A stretch of DNA of 64,000 bases from Maledivibacter halophilus (GCF_900167445.1 NZ_FUZT01000005.1:301579-365578); one strand, 5' to 3'; numbered from the stretch's first letter, positions 25,553-34,264 are shown. Notes: a model not told the origin generated them from the sequence alone. Numbers and translations are program-made.

Positions 25553-26299
25553 TTAGGATTCTCTTGAGAACTCTCTCTTACTCTTATTATCATAATAACC
25601 TTGAAAAGATTTCCATAAATGTTTTCGACGAAAATCTGGCCATAAAATTGGTAACGAACATAGTAAAGCATTCGAAGACTGCCAAAGAAGAAAATTACTT
25701 ATTCTATTCTCATTTCCAGTCCTAATCAGGATATCCAAATCTGGCTGATTTGCCGTAAATAAACTAGAACTAAATACCTGATTATCAATATCATTGATAT
25801 CCATAGTCCCTTCTTTTAATTGCTTAGCAATATCCCTCGCCGCAGCAATAATTTCAGTTCTACCACTATAATTTAATGCTACATTAAAAACTATATTCGA
25901 ATTATTAAGTGTTTCAACTTGGGTTAGTTTTATCTCTTTTTTCAGTTCTTCTGATAATCCATCAAGAAGACCAATATGATTGACTCGAATCCCTTTTTTT
26001 ATAGCTTCTTGACGCCATTCTCTAAAAAACCTAACAAATAATTTCATTAAAAAGTTTACTTCATCTTTAGATCTTTTCCAATTTTCAGTAGAAAATGCAA
26101 ACATTGTAACAAACTTAACGCCCACTTCCGCACATGCATAAGTAATATCTTTAGCAACTCTCATACCAATCTCATGACCTGCTGTACGTGGTAATCCACG
26201 TTTTTTACCCCATCGCCCATTTCCATCACAAATTATTCCAACGTGTTTTGGAGGATTAGATAAAATTTCTTTTGGAATTTTGGTTTCGAAAATGACCAT
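25553..26299 (-). CDS. Divergent cis-prenyl transferase (undecaprenyl diphosphate synthase family)
   Basis: A 248-residue member of the UppS family, which condenses isopentenyl diphosphates into the lipid carrier for cell-wall synthesis. Most motifs are intact: CDGNGRW with Asp25, FAFSTENWKRS, NVALNYSGRTEI and LIRTGNENRISNFLLWQ. The following canonical AYxELxF is replaced by SSNALLCS, so the conserved metal-binding Glu (position 213 in Escherichia coli) is Leu212 here, and its Tyr and Phe neighbours are changed. It stands alone, away from the usual dxr/cdsA/frr cluster, inside an island of decayed genes. It is probably a second copy that is inactive or has a changed role. Confidence 0.85.
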   Translation of the reverse strand: MVIFETKIPKEILSNPPKHVGIICDGNGRWGKKRGLPRTAGHEIGMRVAKDITYACAEVGVKFVTMFAFSTENWKRSKDEVNFLMKLFVRFFREWRQEAIKKGIRVNHIGLLDGLSEELKKEIKLTQVETLNNSNIVFNVALNYSGRTEIIAAARDIAKQLKEGTMDINDIDNQVFSSSLFTANQPDLDILIRTGNENRISNFLLWQSSNALLCSLPILWPDFRRKHLWKSFQGYYDNKSKREFSRES

Positions 26300-26339
26300 A
26301 TTTAACCATCTCCTTTGAGTTTGGAAAGTACCGGATACC

Positions 26340-26444
26340 GTCGGCCATTGTACTTTCTTCTATAATTGTTCCATCTTCAAACTTTGTAGGGTGTTTATCA
26401 TTCATATTTGATTTGGCCACAAGCTCAAGGGTATCTCTTTTGTA
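26340..26444 (-). repeat. Displaced fragment of the CARDB surface-protein gene
   Basis: A 105-base stretch nearly identical to 29466-29570, inside the intact surface-protein gene. It still encodes KRDTLELVAKSNMND and DGTIIEESTMAD in frame but has no start or continuation. It begins next to GTACCGG and ends at TTAAAGACCTAAA, a motif also found at the other duplication border near 28446. Confidence 0.75.
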
Positions 26445-26445
26445 T

Positions 26446-26710
26446 TAAAGACCTAAAGGAAGGACAAACTAACATCAATGTTAAAATATCAACATTAGAA
26501 AAAGTCAAGATAACCTTAGTAAAAAAATAACAACTTTAGAAAAAGGTCAACAATCCATCAAAAATCTTGTCTTAAATGTTGAAGCTAAAAACGCTGAAAG
26601 ACACCAGACGTGCCGAAAGTGAGGACATCAAAAGAATTCTGGCTGTCTACTTTGAAGAATACACCCATAAACTGAAGAATGATTTAGTAGAGCCAAATAA
26701 GGCTTACTAA
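26446..26710 (+). pseudogene. Frameshifted coiled-coil protein remnant
   Basis: Consecutive frames read DLKEGQTNINVKIS..LEK, then TTLEKGQQSIKNLVLNVEAK, then ESEDIKRILAVYFEEYTHKL and a stop at 26710. They look like one heptad-repeat protein of the kind common in clostridial phages and plasmids (LEKGQ repeats), broken by stops and a frameshift. It has no start codon of its own. Confidence 0.5.
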
Positions 26711-26736
26711 GGTGTTTGCTCATAATGAACAACCCA

Positions 26737-26910
26737 TTAGGGATTTAGCATATTAACCTTTCCGGTCAAAACGTCTATCTTATCTGACAGATAATTACTC
26801 ACATTTACAAAATCTTTCATAATCCGATTGTTTTGGTTTGCTACATAGATAAGCAAGACAATAATAACAAGTAATAGAATACAAATAATTACAAATTGCT
26901 TTTTGTTCAT
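26737..26910 (-). CDS. Small single-span membrane protein
   Basis: A 57-residue protein: MNKKQF, one membrane helix (about residues 6-26, VIICILLLVIIVLLIYVA), then a hydrophilic helix with VSNYLSDKIDVLTGKV. The ATG at 26910 has AAGGAGG about ten bases upstream; a longer form from 26958 would start before that site. Small proteins of this type accompany phage and toxin genes, but no function can be assigned. Confidence 0.5.
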   Translation of the reverse strand: MNKKQFVIICILLLVIIVLLIYVANQNNRIMKDFVNVSNYLSDKIDVLTGKVNMLNP

Positions 26911-27059
26911 AATAAGTTTTGCCTCCTTCGCAAAATATAAATTCACCCTACAGTGCATTTTTTCCCCTACTACCTTTTCAAAAATATTATCTTCGGCAGA
27001 TATATAGAATAATTTACCATAAACAGCCTACGAAATCAACCAACACATTAATGAAGGTA

Positions 27060-27370
27060 CCGGGTACCACCCGAATCCAATCTTGTCGAAAAAAGAATAA
27101 AAGGTTAAAGTTATGATTTATTTAATAGGTATTATCATCCTCATACATATCTCCCTTTATTTCTATTATTACATCCTCACATATATTCAGTATTCCACCA
27201 GGGGTAGATGCTCCACCCAATACTACTGTGATTTTATAATCTCCATCGGGGGTATGTACCGGTATGTAATGAACTCTACTTTTTACTACACTTTCAGGAT
27301 TTACCGGAAGCTCAAATCTTCCATTGGACCCTTCCATTTCTATTATTTCACTTGGGGTGTATATAAAGGA
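27060..27370 (-). repeat. Duplicated 3' end of the CARDB surface-protein gene, with its downstream flank
   Basis: Bases 27060-27370 repeat 28475-28776 with few differences, including the non-coding CTTGTCGAAAAAAGAATAAA. The coding part (27122-27370) encodes TPSEIIEMEGSNGRF to MYEDDNTY, the last 75-80 residues of the intact protein. An ATG at 27400 gives a 92-residue frame, but its first 14 residues are unrelated and no good binding site is present, so it is scored as a gene fragment. Confidence 0.75.
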
Positions 27371-27684
27371 ATGAATACTAAAATATTTAAACTTATTCAT
27401 CTGCTTCTTTTTCTAAAGCCGTAGTATAGTATAATGCATCTAATTTATATAATAAGTTACGCTTAAAATAAGCAAATTAAAAATATGATTATAAAAAATC
27501 GCATTAAAATTAAGTTATATCATAGGTTATATATTTTTAACTCACTGCAACATAATTGTTATTGTGCTGCACTAAGAAAGAGTTGTTTTAAAAAACAATA
27601 TTTTTGAATGAGACAATATATAGAAATTAATCTAACACTTCCTATAAAAAAAAGAGCCTCTATATTTGGCTCTTGGTTATATGG

Positions 27685-28005
27685 CTATATGGATACAGAT
27701 TTTTGGGTATCATTAATGCTTTTTTTTTCTATTTTTATCTCTAGGCCTGCTCCATCTAAATATCTTATGAAGTTTACTAGAGATGGAGAATTGCCCAACT
27801 TTTCCATCCTTGAAATCATCTGTTGAGTCATCCCAGATATTTCTGCTATTTCAGGCTGAGTTACACCAAGTTCTTTTCTCAACTTTTTTGCCTGCCTTAT
27901 TAGTTCAGCCTCTTTTTTTACTGCATCATATGCTTCTGCAAATTTAGGATCAGCTTTCTTCATCTGATTAATTTCCTCTTTAACATTCACTTTAACAAAT
28001 GGCAT
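27685..28005 (-). CDS. higA: HigA-type antitoxin, XRE-family helix-turn-helix protein
   Basis: A 106-residue antitoxin. An N-terminal segment (KADPKFAEAYDAVKKEAEL) is followed by an XRE helix-turn-helix, LGVTQPEIAEISGMTQQMISRME. It would bind and neutralise the upstream toxin and repress their shared promoter. The ATG at 28005 has GAGGAG nine bases upstream; the in-frame TTG at 28014 sits too close to that site. It follows the toxin gene by 14 bases; toxin-first order is typical of HigBA. Confidence 0.85.
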   Translation of the reverse strand: MPFVKVNVKEEINQMKKADPKFAEAYDAVKKEAELIRQAKKLRKELGVTQPEIAEISGMTQQMISRMEKLGNSPSLVNFIRYLDGAGLEIKIEKKSINDTQKSVSI

Positions 28006-28019
28006 TGTATTCAACTCCT

Positions 28020-28367
28020 CTACACAAATTTTTTACCTAGTTGTTTTCCTAACTCTTTTGCTCTTCTAATTGCTTTATTAAGTTCAAATTGTTCAGCTTT
28101 TCCTTTTTGTTTTTTGCAAGCATGTAAAATATAAAAATTATCCTCATCTGCTATAACATACATCATTCTATCCTTGTAATTAAATTTAATTTCCCATAAC
28201 TTCTTTTTAAGTTGCCTAGTATCTAACTCATCTAATAACGTCAAACCTTCTTCTTCGAGGGCCTCCATGATTTCATATCCTTGTGCTCGTTCTCTTAATG
28301 GTAATTCATCTAAATATTTGGTTATTAAATCTTTTCCTCCTCTTGTCGTGTATCTATATACATTCAT
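28020..28367 (-). CDS. higB: HigB-type toxin (RelE/ParE superfamily, Gp49-like)
   Basis: A 115-residue toxin of the phage Gp49-like (DUF891) group; members cleave mRNA on the ribosome. Typical features are YLDELPLRERAQGYEIMEAL, then KKLWEIKF, RMMYVIADEDNFYILHACKKQ and the C-terminal AIRRAKEL. It is the first gene of a two-gene operon with higA. AGGAGAA precedes the ATG. It lies between the duplicated surface-protein pieces, so it may have arrived with, or now stabilise, this island. Confidence 0.88.
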   Translation of the reverse strand: MNVYRYTTRGGKDLITKYLDELPLRERAQGYEIMEALEEEGLTLLDELDTRQLKKKLWEIKFNYKDRMMYVIADEDNFYILHACKKQKGKAEQFELNKAIRRAKELGKQLGKKFV

Positions 28368-28386
28368 AGTATTCTCCTGGTGCTAT

Positions 28387-28441
28387 ATTATATACATCAA
28401 ATCTGGTGTTTGTTAACTTAATTATACACCATATTCGATGT
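28387..28441 (-). promoter_or_regulatory. higBA promoter with inverted-repeat operator
   Basis: On the minus strand: TTAACA (28416-28411), an 18-base spacer, then TATAAT (28392-28387), 20 bases before the higB start. ACATCAAATCTGGTGT (28394-28409) and ACACCATATTCGATGT (28426-28441) form an inverted repeat matching at 14 of 16 positions; the proximal half lies between and next to the promoter boxes. This is the expected site for autorepression by HigA. Confidence 0.7.
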
Positions 28442-28532
28442 ATTTTAAAGACCTAAAATACCCGAATGATATTGACCGGGTACCACTCGAATCTTGTCGA
28501 AAAAAGAATAAAAAGTTAAAGTTATGATTTAT

Positions 28533-31007
28533 TTAATAGGTATTATCATCCTCATACATATCTCCCTTTATCTTTATTGTTACATCCTCACATATATTCA
28601 GTATTCCACCGGGGGTAGATGCTCCACCCAATACTACTGTTATTTTATAGTCTCCATCGGGGGTATGTACCGGTATGTAATGAACCTTGCTTTTTACTAC
28701 ACTTTCCGGATTTACTGGAAGCTCAAATCTTCCATTGGACCCTTCCATTTCTATTATTTCACTTGGGGTGTATAAATAGGCCCTTTGTATATTCTTTATT
28801 TGGCTCTGCTTATCATAATTTGATACTATATCAGCCTTCGCCTTTACTTCTATACCATAGCCAGATTTTATAAAGCCCTGATCCTTGTTTCTCCAGTCAA
28901 CCTCCACCTTAACATTTCTAAGCTTTGCATAAAATCTAACTGTATAGCCATCAACAATGGTTACTGTTTCGCACTTTCTATTTTCTCCAGAGCCACTGCA
29001 ACGCTCCTCGGTATGGGTCCAGGTTTTTATTCTGTCCCCTGTTTTATAACTTCCCTTGGATCTGTATTCTGTCCATGTAACATATAAAGGACTGCATATT
29101 TTCTCCTGCTTTCTTATAGTTCTTGAATTTATAGTTTTTGTATTATTCTTTTCATTAGTTTCCTTAATTTTATTGTTATAATCAACCTTTGCTGTTATTT
29201 TAAATCTAGTTTCTACATTTGGAGTTTGAAGTCCAAATGTTACATTTCCTGTTTTACCTGCCGGTATAAAAACCTTATCCCTGGTTATGGTGTTCCCTTC
29301 TACATCTAGCTTTAAATTTGTTACTAAATTAGTTGAGCCATTATTTCTAACCGTAACTATAACCGGTGAATAGGAACCTGCCATATATTCCTTATATTTA
29401 ATATCCACTACCTCAAGGTCGAAGGATTCCTTATCCTTTATTGGTATAAGAATCGATACTTCATTGTCGGCCATTGTACTTTCCTCTATGATTGTTCCAT
29501 CTGCAAACTTTGCGGGGTGTTTATCATTCATATTTAATTTGGCCACAAGCTCAAAGGTATCTCTTTTGTAGTCTTCGGGGATATTATAATTTAGTCCTCC
29601 AATTGACTTCCCTAGAGCAGCCACTTCATTGCCAGCATCAGTAAACATATATTTTAGCTCATTAGGATACTGTAAATAGTAATCTACTGTGACATCATAG
29701 GCATCCCGAAGACACATGTTATATACATCGAATTTCAAATCATACATCTCGTCATACTCTATCTCGCTTGTTTCATTTCTAATATCCTTTATAGCTAGAT
29801 TGTCGGTTTTTGCTTCTACCCAGTATTCGATTATTAGGGGGACAAATACTATGTAGGCTTCAACTTCTGCTATTTCAATCTTTTTCTTTGGGGGAATACT
29901 AAAGGTTTGATATAAAACTTGTCCATTGTAGTCATGCCAACCTATAAAACTACCTTGCGTATAGTCTGTTTGTGGTGATTGGATTCTAAAATAATTAATA
30001 AGTTTTTCCCCTGTCCAGCTATTTTTCCCCGCCCAATCTAGTTTATTAAGCCAAGCTATAGCTTCTTCTCTAAGAGATTTTTTGTAGTTATATTCAGACA
30101 TTTGAGGTCTTTTCCTATTCTCTACATTCGCATACCAGGGCTCATATATCCAATCTTTTTCCCAAACCTCAAGTTCTATATTAACATCAGGAGGAAAAGC
30201 TTCATTTGTAAAAGTCTCACCGTTGAGGTCATAACCTAAATATCTTGGAATAGCTCCTTTATCGTCTTTAGAAACTTTTTCATTGTATTTATTTTTATAA
30301 TCATTGTTAGATACATTTTCATGAGTTCCATATACCGCAAGACCCTTGCTTTCAAGTATATTCATATTTAATTTATAACCCTTTGGGTTTTCTTTTGGAA
30401 CTGGAAGCTCTGACGCTTCACTTGATGTTGGTTGAAGCTTCCTAATAGCTTCTAAATCTGTTTTGGTCTTAGGATTGGGATTGTTAGGGTCTTGCCCCAA
30501 TAGTATGTATATATCCTTATCAGTATAATCAGATACTTTTAAAGGCTTAACTTGGGGAGTAAGTTCTGCGTTGTATTTAAGCTTAACAACTCCATCGGTT
30601 AAATATTTTTCATTCACTTCAATTTTATCGCTTCCATGGTTATAGTAGTTCTTTATAAAATCATCTTTAGTCTGGGAAAACTTATTTGTTTCTCTTGTGA
30701 AGTTTTCTGTAGAAAACATAAAGCCTAAATTATAGGAGTAAGCTATTACATTTAAAATTTTATCAATAGTTTCCTGCTCCTCAAACTTCTTAAGGTCTAT
30801 TTTCTGTTCTATATCAATTTTTTTCCCTAGTTCTCCATTGATCCAATTTCCATCTTGATCTTTATATATTAAAATTCCTTTTTGTTCTAATCTATAGTGG
30901 GTCACATAAGCTACAAGGTCTTTATCTTCTGCATTTGCTGTCATTGGAAATACCAAAGATGATATTAGAATAAGTATTATTAAAATCTTTGATATGGCTT
31001 TATTCAT
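28533..31007 (-). CDS. Large secreted CARDB-domain protein
   Basis: An 824-residue exported protein with a signal peptide (residues 1-26, ending TANA before EDKD). The first 400 residues are not recognised and are rich in Trp, Tyr and Asn. About residues 545-635 form a CARDB-type adhesion domain (VRNNGSTNLVTNL, then AKVDYNNKIKETNEKNNT), followed by a small Cys-containing domain (ERCSGSGENRKCE) and a C-terminal beta domain. There is no anchor motif. It overlaps the upstream stalk-domain gene by eight bases, so the two are translationally coupled and probably work together on the cell surface. Parts of the gene are duplicated at 26340-26444 and 27060-27370. Confidence 0.75.
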   Translation of the reverse strand: MNKAISKILIILILISSLVFPMTANAEDKDLVAYVTHYRLEQKGILIYKDQDGNWINGELGKKIDIEQKIDLKKFEEQETIDKILNVIAYSYNLGFMFSTENFTRETNKFSQTKDDFIKNYYNHGSDKIEVNEKYLTDGVVKLKYNAELTPQVKPLKVSDYTDKDIYILLGQDPNNPNPKTKTDLEAIRKLQPTSSEASELPVPKENPKGYKLNMNILESKGLAVYGTHENVSNNDYKNKYNEKVSKDDKGAIPRYLGYDLNGETFTNEAFPPDVNIELEVWEKDWIYEPWYANVENRKRPQMSEYNYKKSLREEAIAWLNKLDWAGKNSWTGEKLINYFRIQSPQTDYTQGSFIGWHDYNGQVLYQTFSIPPKKKIEIAEVEAYIVFVPLIIEYWVEAKTDNLAIKDIRNETSEIEYDEMYDLKFDVYNMCLRDAYDVTVDYYLQYPNELKYMFTDAGNEVAALGKSIGGLNYNIPEDYKRDTFELVAKLNMNDKHPAKFADGTIIEESTMADNEVSILIPIKDKESFDLEVVDIKYKEYMAGSYSPVIVTVRNNGSTNLVTNLKLDVEGNTITRDKVFIPAGKTGNVTFGLQTPNVETRFKITAKVDYNNKIKETNEKNNTKTINSRTIRKQEKICSPLYVTWTEYRSKGSYKTGDRIKTWTHTEERCSGSGENRKCETVTIVDGYTVRFYAKLRNVKVEVDWRNKDQGFIKSGYGIEVKAKADIVSNYDKQSQIKNIQRAYLYTPSEIIEMEGSNGRFELPVNPESVVKSKVHYIPVHTPDGDYKITVVLGGASTPGGILNICEDVTIKIKGDMYEDDNTY

Positions 31008-31914
31008 TAGCTTTGCCCCCTATGTAAATACTCACTGCACTTTCACCTTTTGCACATGCAAAACTTCTACCATCATATATAAATTCTTCCGCTTTTTCTC
31101 CTGTTGGTTTTTCATTATCTATTACATTACTTACATAGGCATAAACAGTTTCAAATTTCGTTGGGTAGTAAACTTTAAGCATATCTTTAAGAACTGAATA
31201 ATCTTTATCATAGAATCTAGGAAACACCGTTATCAAGCTGTTTTTATGATAATTGCTATGAGAAACAATAGCACCTATAGAATCTAAATCTTCCTCTCCA
31301 TCAATGCCATAAAAAACTACTTTATTCTCTACATAATTGTTAGAAGATGTTTTTACAATCTCTTTCAACTCCTCATCATCAAGCTCTGCAATCATTTCTT
31401 CAACATTCTTCGGTACTTCTACTTGTTCTTCTTTGCTTTTCGTATCAATAGTAACTGTCCTTGTTTCTCCATTCCACCCTACAGTAGCCCCTAGTGCTTC
31501 AGAAACAAAGCGTAACGGAACAAAAGTCCTATCGAAGTATATTTGTGCTTTCGTATCAAATTTAACTGTTTCTGAATTAACTATAGCTTCCATAGCCCCA
31601 ATTGCTAATTCAATATGCTTTTGATCTTGATCTATAATTACCGTTCTTGTTTCTCCGTTCCAGTCAACCTTTGCTCCTAAAGCTTCTGCTATGAATCTTA
31701 CTGGTACAACTGTCCTGTTTTGTTTATTTATAAAGGGTTTAGCATCCTTGAATTTAATTTTAACTCCATCAACCTCTACATCTACGGTATTATCAAAGTT
31801 TTCATCAACCTTTATAAGTTTTCCTTCTTCGTCAAATTTGTAATTACCTTCTGCAAATACATTTAAGCTTAATACTAAAACCAAAACTAATGATAAAATA
31901 ATTATCTTTTTCAT
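31000..31914 (-). CDS. Secreted stalk-domain (copper amine oxidase N-like) protein
   Basis: A 304-residue protein with a signal peptide (residues 1-22, ending VFA before EGNY). It has two tandem copper-amine-oxidase N-terminal-like domains: about 50-100 (TVVPVRFIAEALGAKVDW) and about 110-155 (TFVPLRFVSEALGATVGW). In Firmicutes these modules attach proteins to the envelope rather than bind copper. The remaining 140 residues are unrecognised, with one Cys near the end. It is the first gene of a two-gene unit with the CARDB protein and could be its surface tether. AGGAGG lies well placed before the ATG. Confidence 0.82.
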   Translation of the reverse strand: MKKIIILSLVLVLVLSLNVFAEGNYKFDEEGKLIKVDENFDNTVDVEVDGVKIKFKDAKPFINKQNRTVVPVRFIAEALGAKVDWNGETRTVIIDQDQKHIELAIGAMEAIVNSETVKFDTKAQIYFDRTFVPLRFVSEALGATVGWNGETRTVTIDTKSKEEQVEVPKNVEEMIAELDDEELKEIVKTSSNNYVENKVVFYGIDGEEDLDSIGAIVSHSNYHKNSLITVFPRFYDKDYSVLKDMLKVYYPTKFETVYAYVSNVIDNEKPTGEKAEEFIYDGRSFACAKGESAVSIYIGGKANE

Positions 31915-32195
31915 TTTAACATCCTCCCAGATTTTGTTTTAAAATACAAATATAAACATATTATAACAAATATAGTTCGTGAATTAATTTTAAATTCCTT
32001 CATTTTTTGTAAATAAATTCACTTTCTTATAATAAATAGACTCTCGGAATAAAAATTATTTAAATATTCTTATGTTGCAAATATTATTTATAGTTTTATT
32101 TCTATTTTACCAAAGCTAAAAACCATCGAATGAATGTCAAATAATATAGTATACTATAAATAAGATAAATCTTTTATTATAAGACAACTTTGTCA

Positions 32196-32231
32196 CAAAA
32201 AGAAAGCAGGTAGTGGATCTACCTGCTTTCT
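32196..32231 (-). terminator. Strong hairpin terminator downstream of cysK
   Basis: AGAAAGCAGGTAG (32201-32213) pairs perfectly with CTACCTGCTTTCT (32219-32231) around five bases; on the minus strand TTTTGTG follows the stem. It ends transcripts from the 32-residue ORF and cysK. Confidence 0.8.
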
Positions 32232-32232
32232 T

Positions 32233-32331
32233 TCACTTTACCGCATTAATTAGTGCTGCAATTGCTGTTATTAGTGCTGAAAAAGCTACAATTAATTCAA
32301 CTATATATTTTCTTCTTTCGTTAGAAGACAT
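32233..32331 (-). CDS. 32-residue hydrophobic peptide
   Basis: A short frame starting MSSNERRKYIVELIV: a charged head followed by an Ala/Ile/Leu-rich membrane helix ending INAVK. Its stop lies directly before a strong terminator, as expected for the last gene of a transcript. The ribosome binding site is poor, so translation is uncertain. It resembles small membrane peptides seen in clostridial genomes and phages; no function is known. Confidence 0.45.
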   Translation of the reverse strand: MSSNERRKYIVELIVAFSALITAIAALINAVK

Positions 32332-32348
32332 TACTTTGTCATTAGTCT

Positions 32349-32375
32349 GAGGGTAGAAAAAACTACCCTCTTTTT
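32349..32375 (+). terminator. Hairpin at the 3' end of cysK, T-tract on the plus strand
   Basis: GAGGGTAG pairs with CTACCCTC around six As, followed by TTTTT on the plus strand. It overlaps the cysK stop codon. The T-tract is on the plus strand although the neighbouring genes are on the minus strand, so it would end an antisense transcript, or act on the minus strand only as a stem. Confidence 0.55.
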
Positions 32376-33297
32376 ACTCTGGAAAAAAGTTGGGAACCGA
32401 TAGATATCGTTCACCATAACTAGGAATAATCACTACTATCTTCTTCCCTTTTCCTAATTCTTTAGCCTTTTCAATAGCTGTGTAAACTGCTGCTCCAGAA
32501 GAAATTCCAACTAAAATTCCCTCTTCCAATGCTATTCTTCTTGCCATTTCAAGGGCATCTTCATCCTTTACTTTAAAAACTTCATCTATTATGTCAACAT
32601 TTAGTATTTCAGGTACAAACCCTGCTCCAATTCCTTGTATTTTATGGGGTCCAGGTTTATTGCCTGATAATACTGCTGAAGCTTCAGGCTCAACTGCAAC
32701 AATCTTAGCTTTATTCAATTTGCTTTTTATAACTTCTGAAACCCCTGTAATTGTTCCTCCTGTGCCTACACCTGCAATGAACATATCAAGATCATTGTCC
32801 ATTTGATCTAGAATTTCCAAAGCTGTACTTTTTCTATGGGCCTCTGGATTGGCTTTATTTAAAAACTGTTGTGGCATAAAATAGGACGGGTTTTCTTTAA
32901 CTAATTCTTCTGCCTTTTCAATGGCTCCTTTCATTCCCTTTGCACCATCAGTTAAAATCACCTTGGCTCCAAATGCCTTTAAAAGCTTTCTCCTTTCTAT
33001 ACTCATGGTATCGGGCATAACCAATATAACATTATAACCCTTTGCTGCCCCTATCATGGCAAGACCGATTCCAGTGTTTCCACTTGTAGGCTCTACTATC
33101 GTTCCTCCTTTTTCTAATCTATTGTCCTTTTCAGCGGCTTCAATCATACTAAGGGCAATTCTATCCTTGATACTGCTTCCTGGATTGTAAAACTCTAACT
33201 TTAAATAAATGTCTGCTCCATTTTCAGGCTTGAGCTTATTGAGTTTAACCATAGGTGTATTTCCTATTAATTCAGTAATATTATTAGCAATTTTCAT
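32374..33297 (-). CDS. cysK: Cysteine synthase A (O-acetylserine sulfhydrylase)
   Basis: A 307-residue PLP enzyme that makes cysteine from O-acetylserine and sulfide. The PLP lysine is in [12 protein letters not shown] (about residue 44), the substrate loop is [13 protein letters not shown], and the phosphate loop is [12 protein letters not shown]. The C-terminal ISSGAAVY is also typical. AGGAGG precedes the ATG. Divergent from it is a split TauE/SafE-type transporter, which suggests a sulfur-related locus; no T-box or SAM riboswitch is visible in the 230-base gap. Confidence 0.94.
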   Translation of the reverse strand: MKIANNITELIGNTPMVKLNKLKPENGADIYLKLEFYNPGSSIKDRIALSMIEAAEKDNRLEKGGTIVEPTSGNTGIGLAMIGAAKGYNVILVMPDTMSIERRKLLKAFGAKVILTDGAKGMKGAIEKAEELVKENPSYFMPQQFLNKANPEAHRKSTALEILDQMDNDLDMFIAGVGTGGTITGVSEVIKSKLNKAKIVAVEPEASAVLSGNKPGPHKIQGIGAGFVPEILNVDIIDEVFKVKDEDALEMARRIALEEGILVGISSGAAVYTAIEKAKELGKGKKIVVIIPSYGERYLSVPNFFPE

Positions 33298-33530
33298 ATT
33301 TTCCTCCTTAATTCATAGTATTCTTATCGGTTTTTATGGTTTTATTTTATTGTATTTTATCTTTGATGTCAATAGATTATAAAAAAATCATATGAACCCT
33401 ATATATAGTTTATAATTATTGATCATTATTAATGTATCTAATTTTAGTTAAAGGGTTAAATTAATATAGAAAAGCTATTTATATAGATTTACTTAAATCT
33501 CTATAATACTATTATCATAGGAAGGTAATA

Positions 33531-33887
33531 ATGAAAAAAAATATTATTAAAGTTGGCCTTTTAGGAGTATTCACTGGATTTGTAAATGGTTTATTTGGAT
33601 CTGGCGGAGGTACCTTATTGGTGCCCGGCATGATATTCCTATTAAAAATTGAAGAGCATAAATCCCATGCTACAGCTATTTCCATAATTCTACCATTGAC
33701 AATTATTAGTACTTATGTATATTTCAGGTCTGGAATAATCTCCTATGGTATAACATTTAAAGTTGCAATTGGAGGAGTATTAGGTGGCTATGTAGGGGCC
33801 AAATTTTTAAACAAAATCCCAAGCTCTATTTTGAGAAAAATATTTGCTATATTTATGATAATAGCAGCCTTTAGGATGGTGTTTTAA
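33531..33887 (+). CDS. TSUP (TauE/SafE) transporter, N-terminal half as a separate protein
   Basis: A 118-residue membrane protein with four hydrophobic segments, equal to the first half of a normal 240-270-residue TauE/SafE permease. It has the family start (GVFTGFVNGLFGSGGGTLLVPG) and HATAISIILPLT. It overlaps the next gene by one base (TAATG). TSUP proteins move sulfite, sulfonates or other small anions across the membrane; its position divergent from cysK supports a sulfur compound. AGGAAGG precedes the ATG. The two halves probably form a heterodimer. Confidence 0.85.
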   Translation: MKKNIIKVGLLGVFTGFVNGLFGSGGGTLLVPGMIFLLKIEEHKSHATAISIILPLTIISTYVYFRSGIISYGITFKVAIGGVLGGYVGAKFLNKIPSSILRKIFAIFMIIAAFRMVF

Positions 33888-34249
33888 TGCTTTTTTCTAT
33901 AATAGGCTTTTTTTCGGGAATTATAAGCGGTATGGGAATAGGTGGCGGAACAATACTTATTCCTGCATTGATATTATTTACAGATTTGAGTCAGCAACAA
34001 GCCCAAAGTGTCAATCTCTTTACCTTTATTCCAATAGCCTTAGTTGCTGTTATAACCCATATTAGGAATAAAAATATAGAAAAAAGTGTCTGGATACCTT
34101 TAACTCTAACGGGAATTAGCGGTGCTTTTTTTGGTGCCAAATTAGCTATGAAACTTCCCTCTAATTTATTGAGAAAGGTCTTTGGAATTTTTCTATTTGC
34201 TATGGGCATATATCAATTTTTTTACAAAGAAAAAAGACCACATAAATAA
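33887..34249 (+). CDS. TSUP (TauE/SafE) transporter, C-terminal half as a separate protein
   Basis: A 120-residue membrane protein, the second half of the split TauE/SafE permease. It repeats the first half's motif pattern (FFSGIISGMGIGGGTILIPA, then AQSVNLFTFIPIALVA) and ends with the usual KLPSNLLRKVFGIFL. Its ATG shares one base with the stop of the first half, which implies translational coupling. The two lie in different frames, so one indel could turn a single gene into this pair; both halves nevertheless look intact, and AGGATGG precedes this start. Confidence 0.85.
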   Translation: MLFSIIGFFSGIISGMGIGGGTILIPALILFTDLSQQQAQSVNLFTFIPIALVAVITHIRNKNIEKSVWIPLTLTGISGAFFGAKLAMKLPSNLLRKVFGIFLFAMGIYQFFYKEKRPHK

Positions 34250-34264
34250 TGTGATCTTTTTTTC
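34231..34264 (+). terminator. Terminator after the split transporter
   Basis: AAAGACCACAT pairs with ATGTGATCTTT with one mismatch, followed by a run of Ts. It overlaps the end of the convergent CoA-binding gene and probably works both ways. Confidence 0.75.

Noticed and set aside
27086..28500. Spo0A boxes (TGTCGAA) at about 27086 and 28494
   Set aside because: Both lie inside the same duplicated segment downstream of genes, so they are one sequence copied and not promoter-linked.
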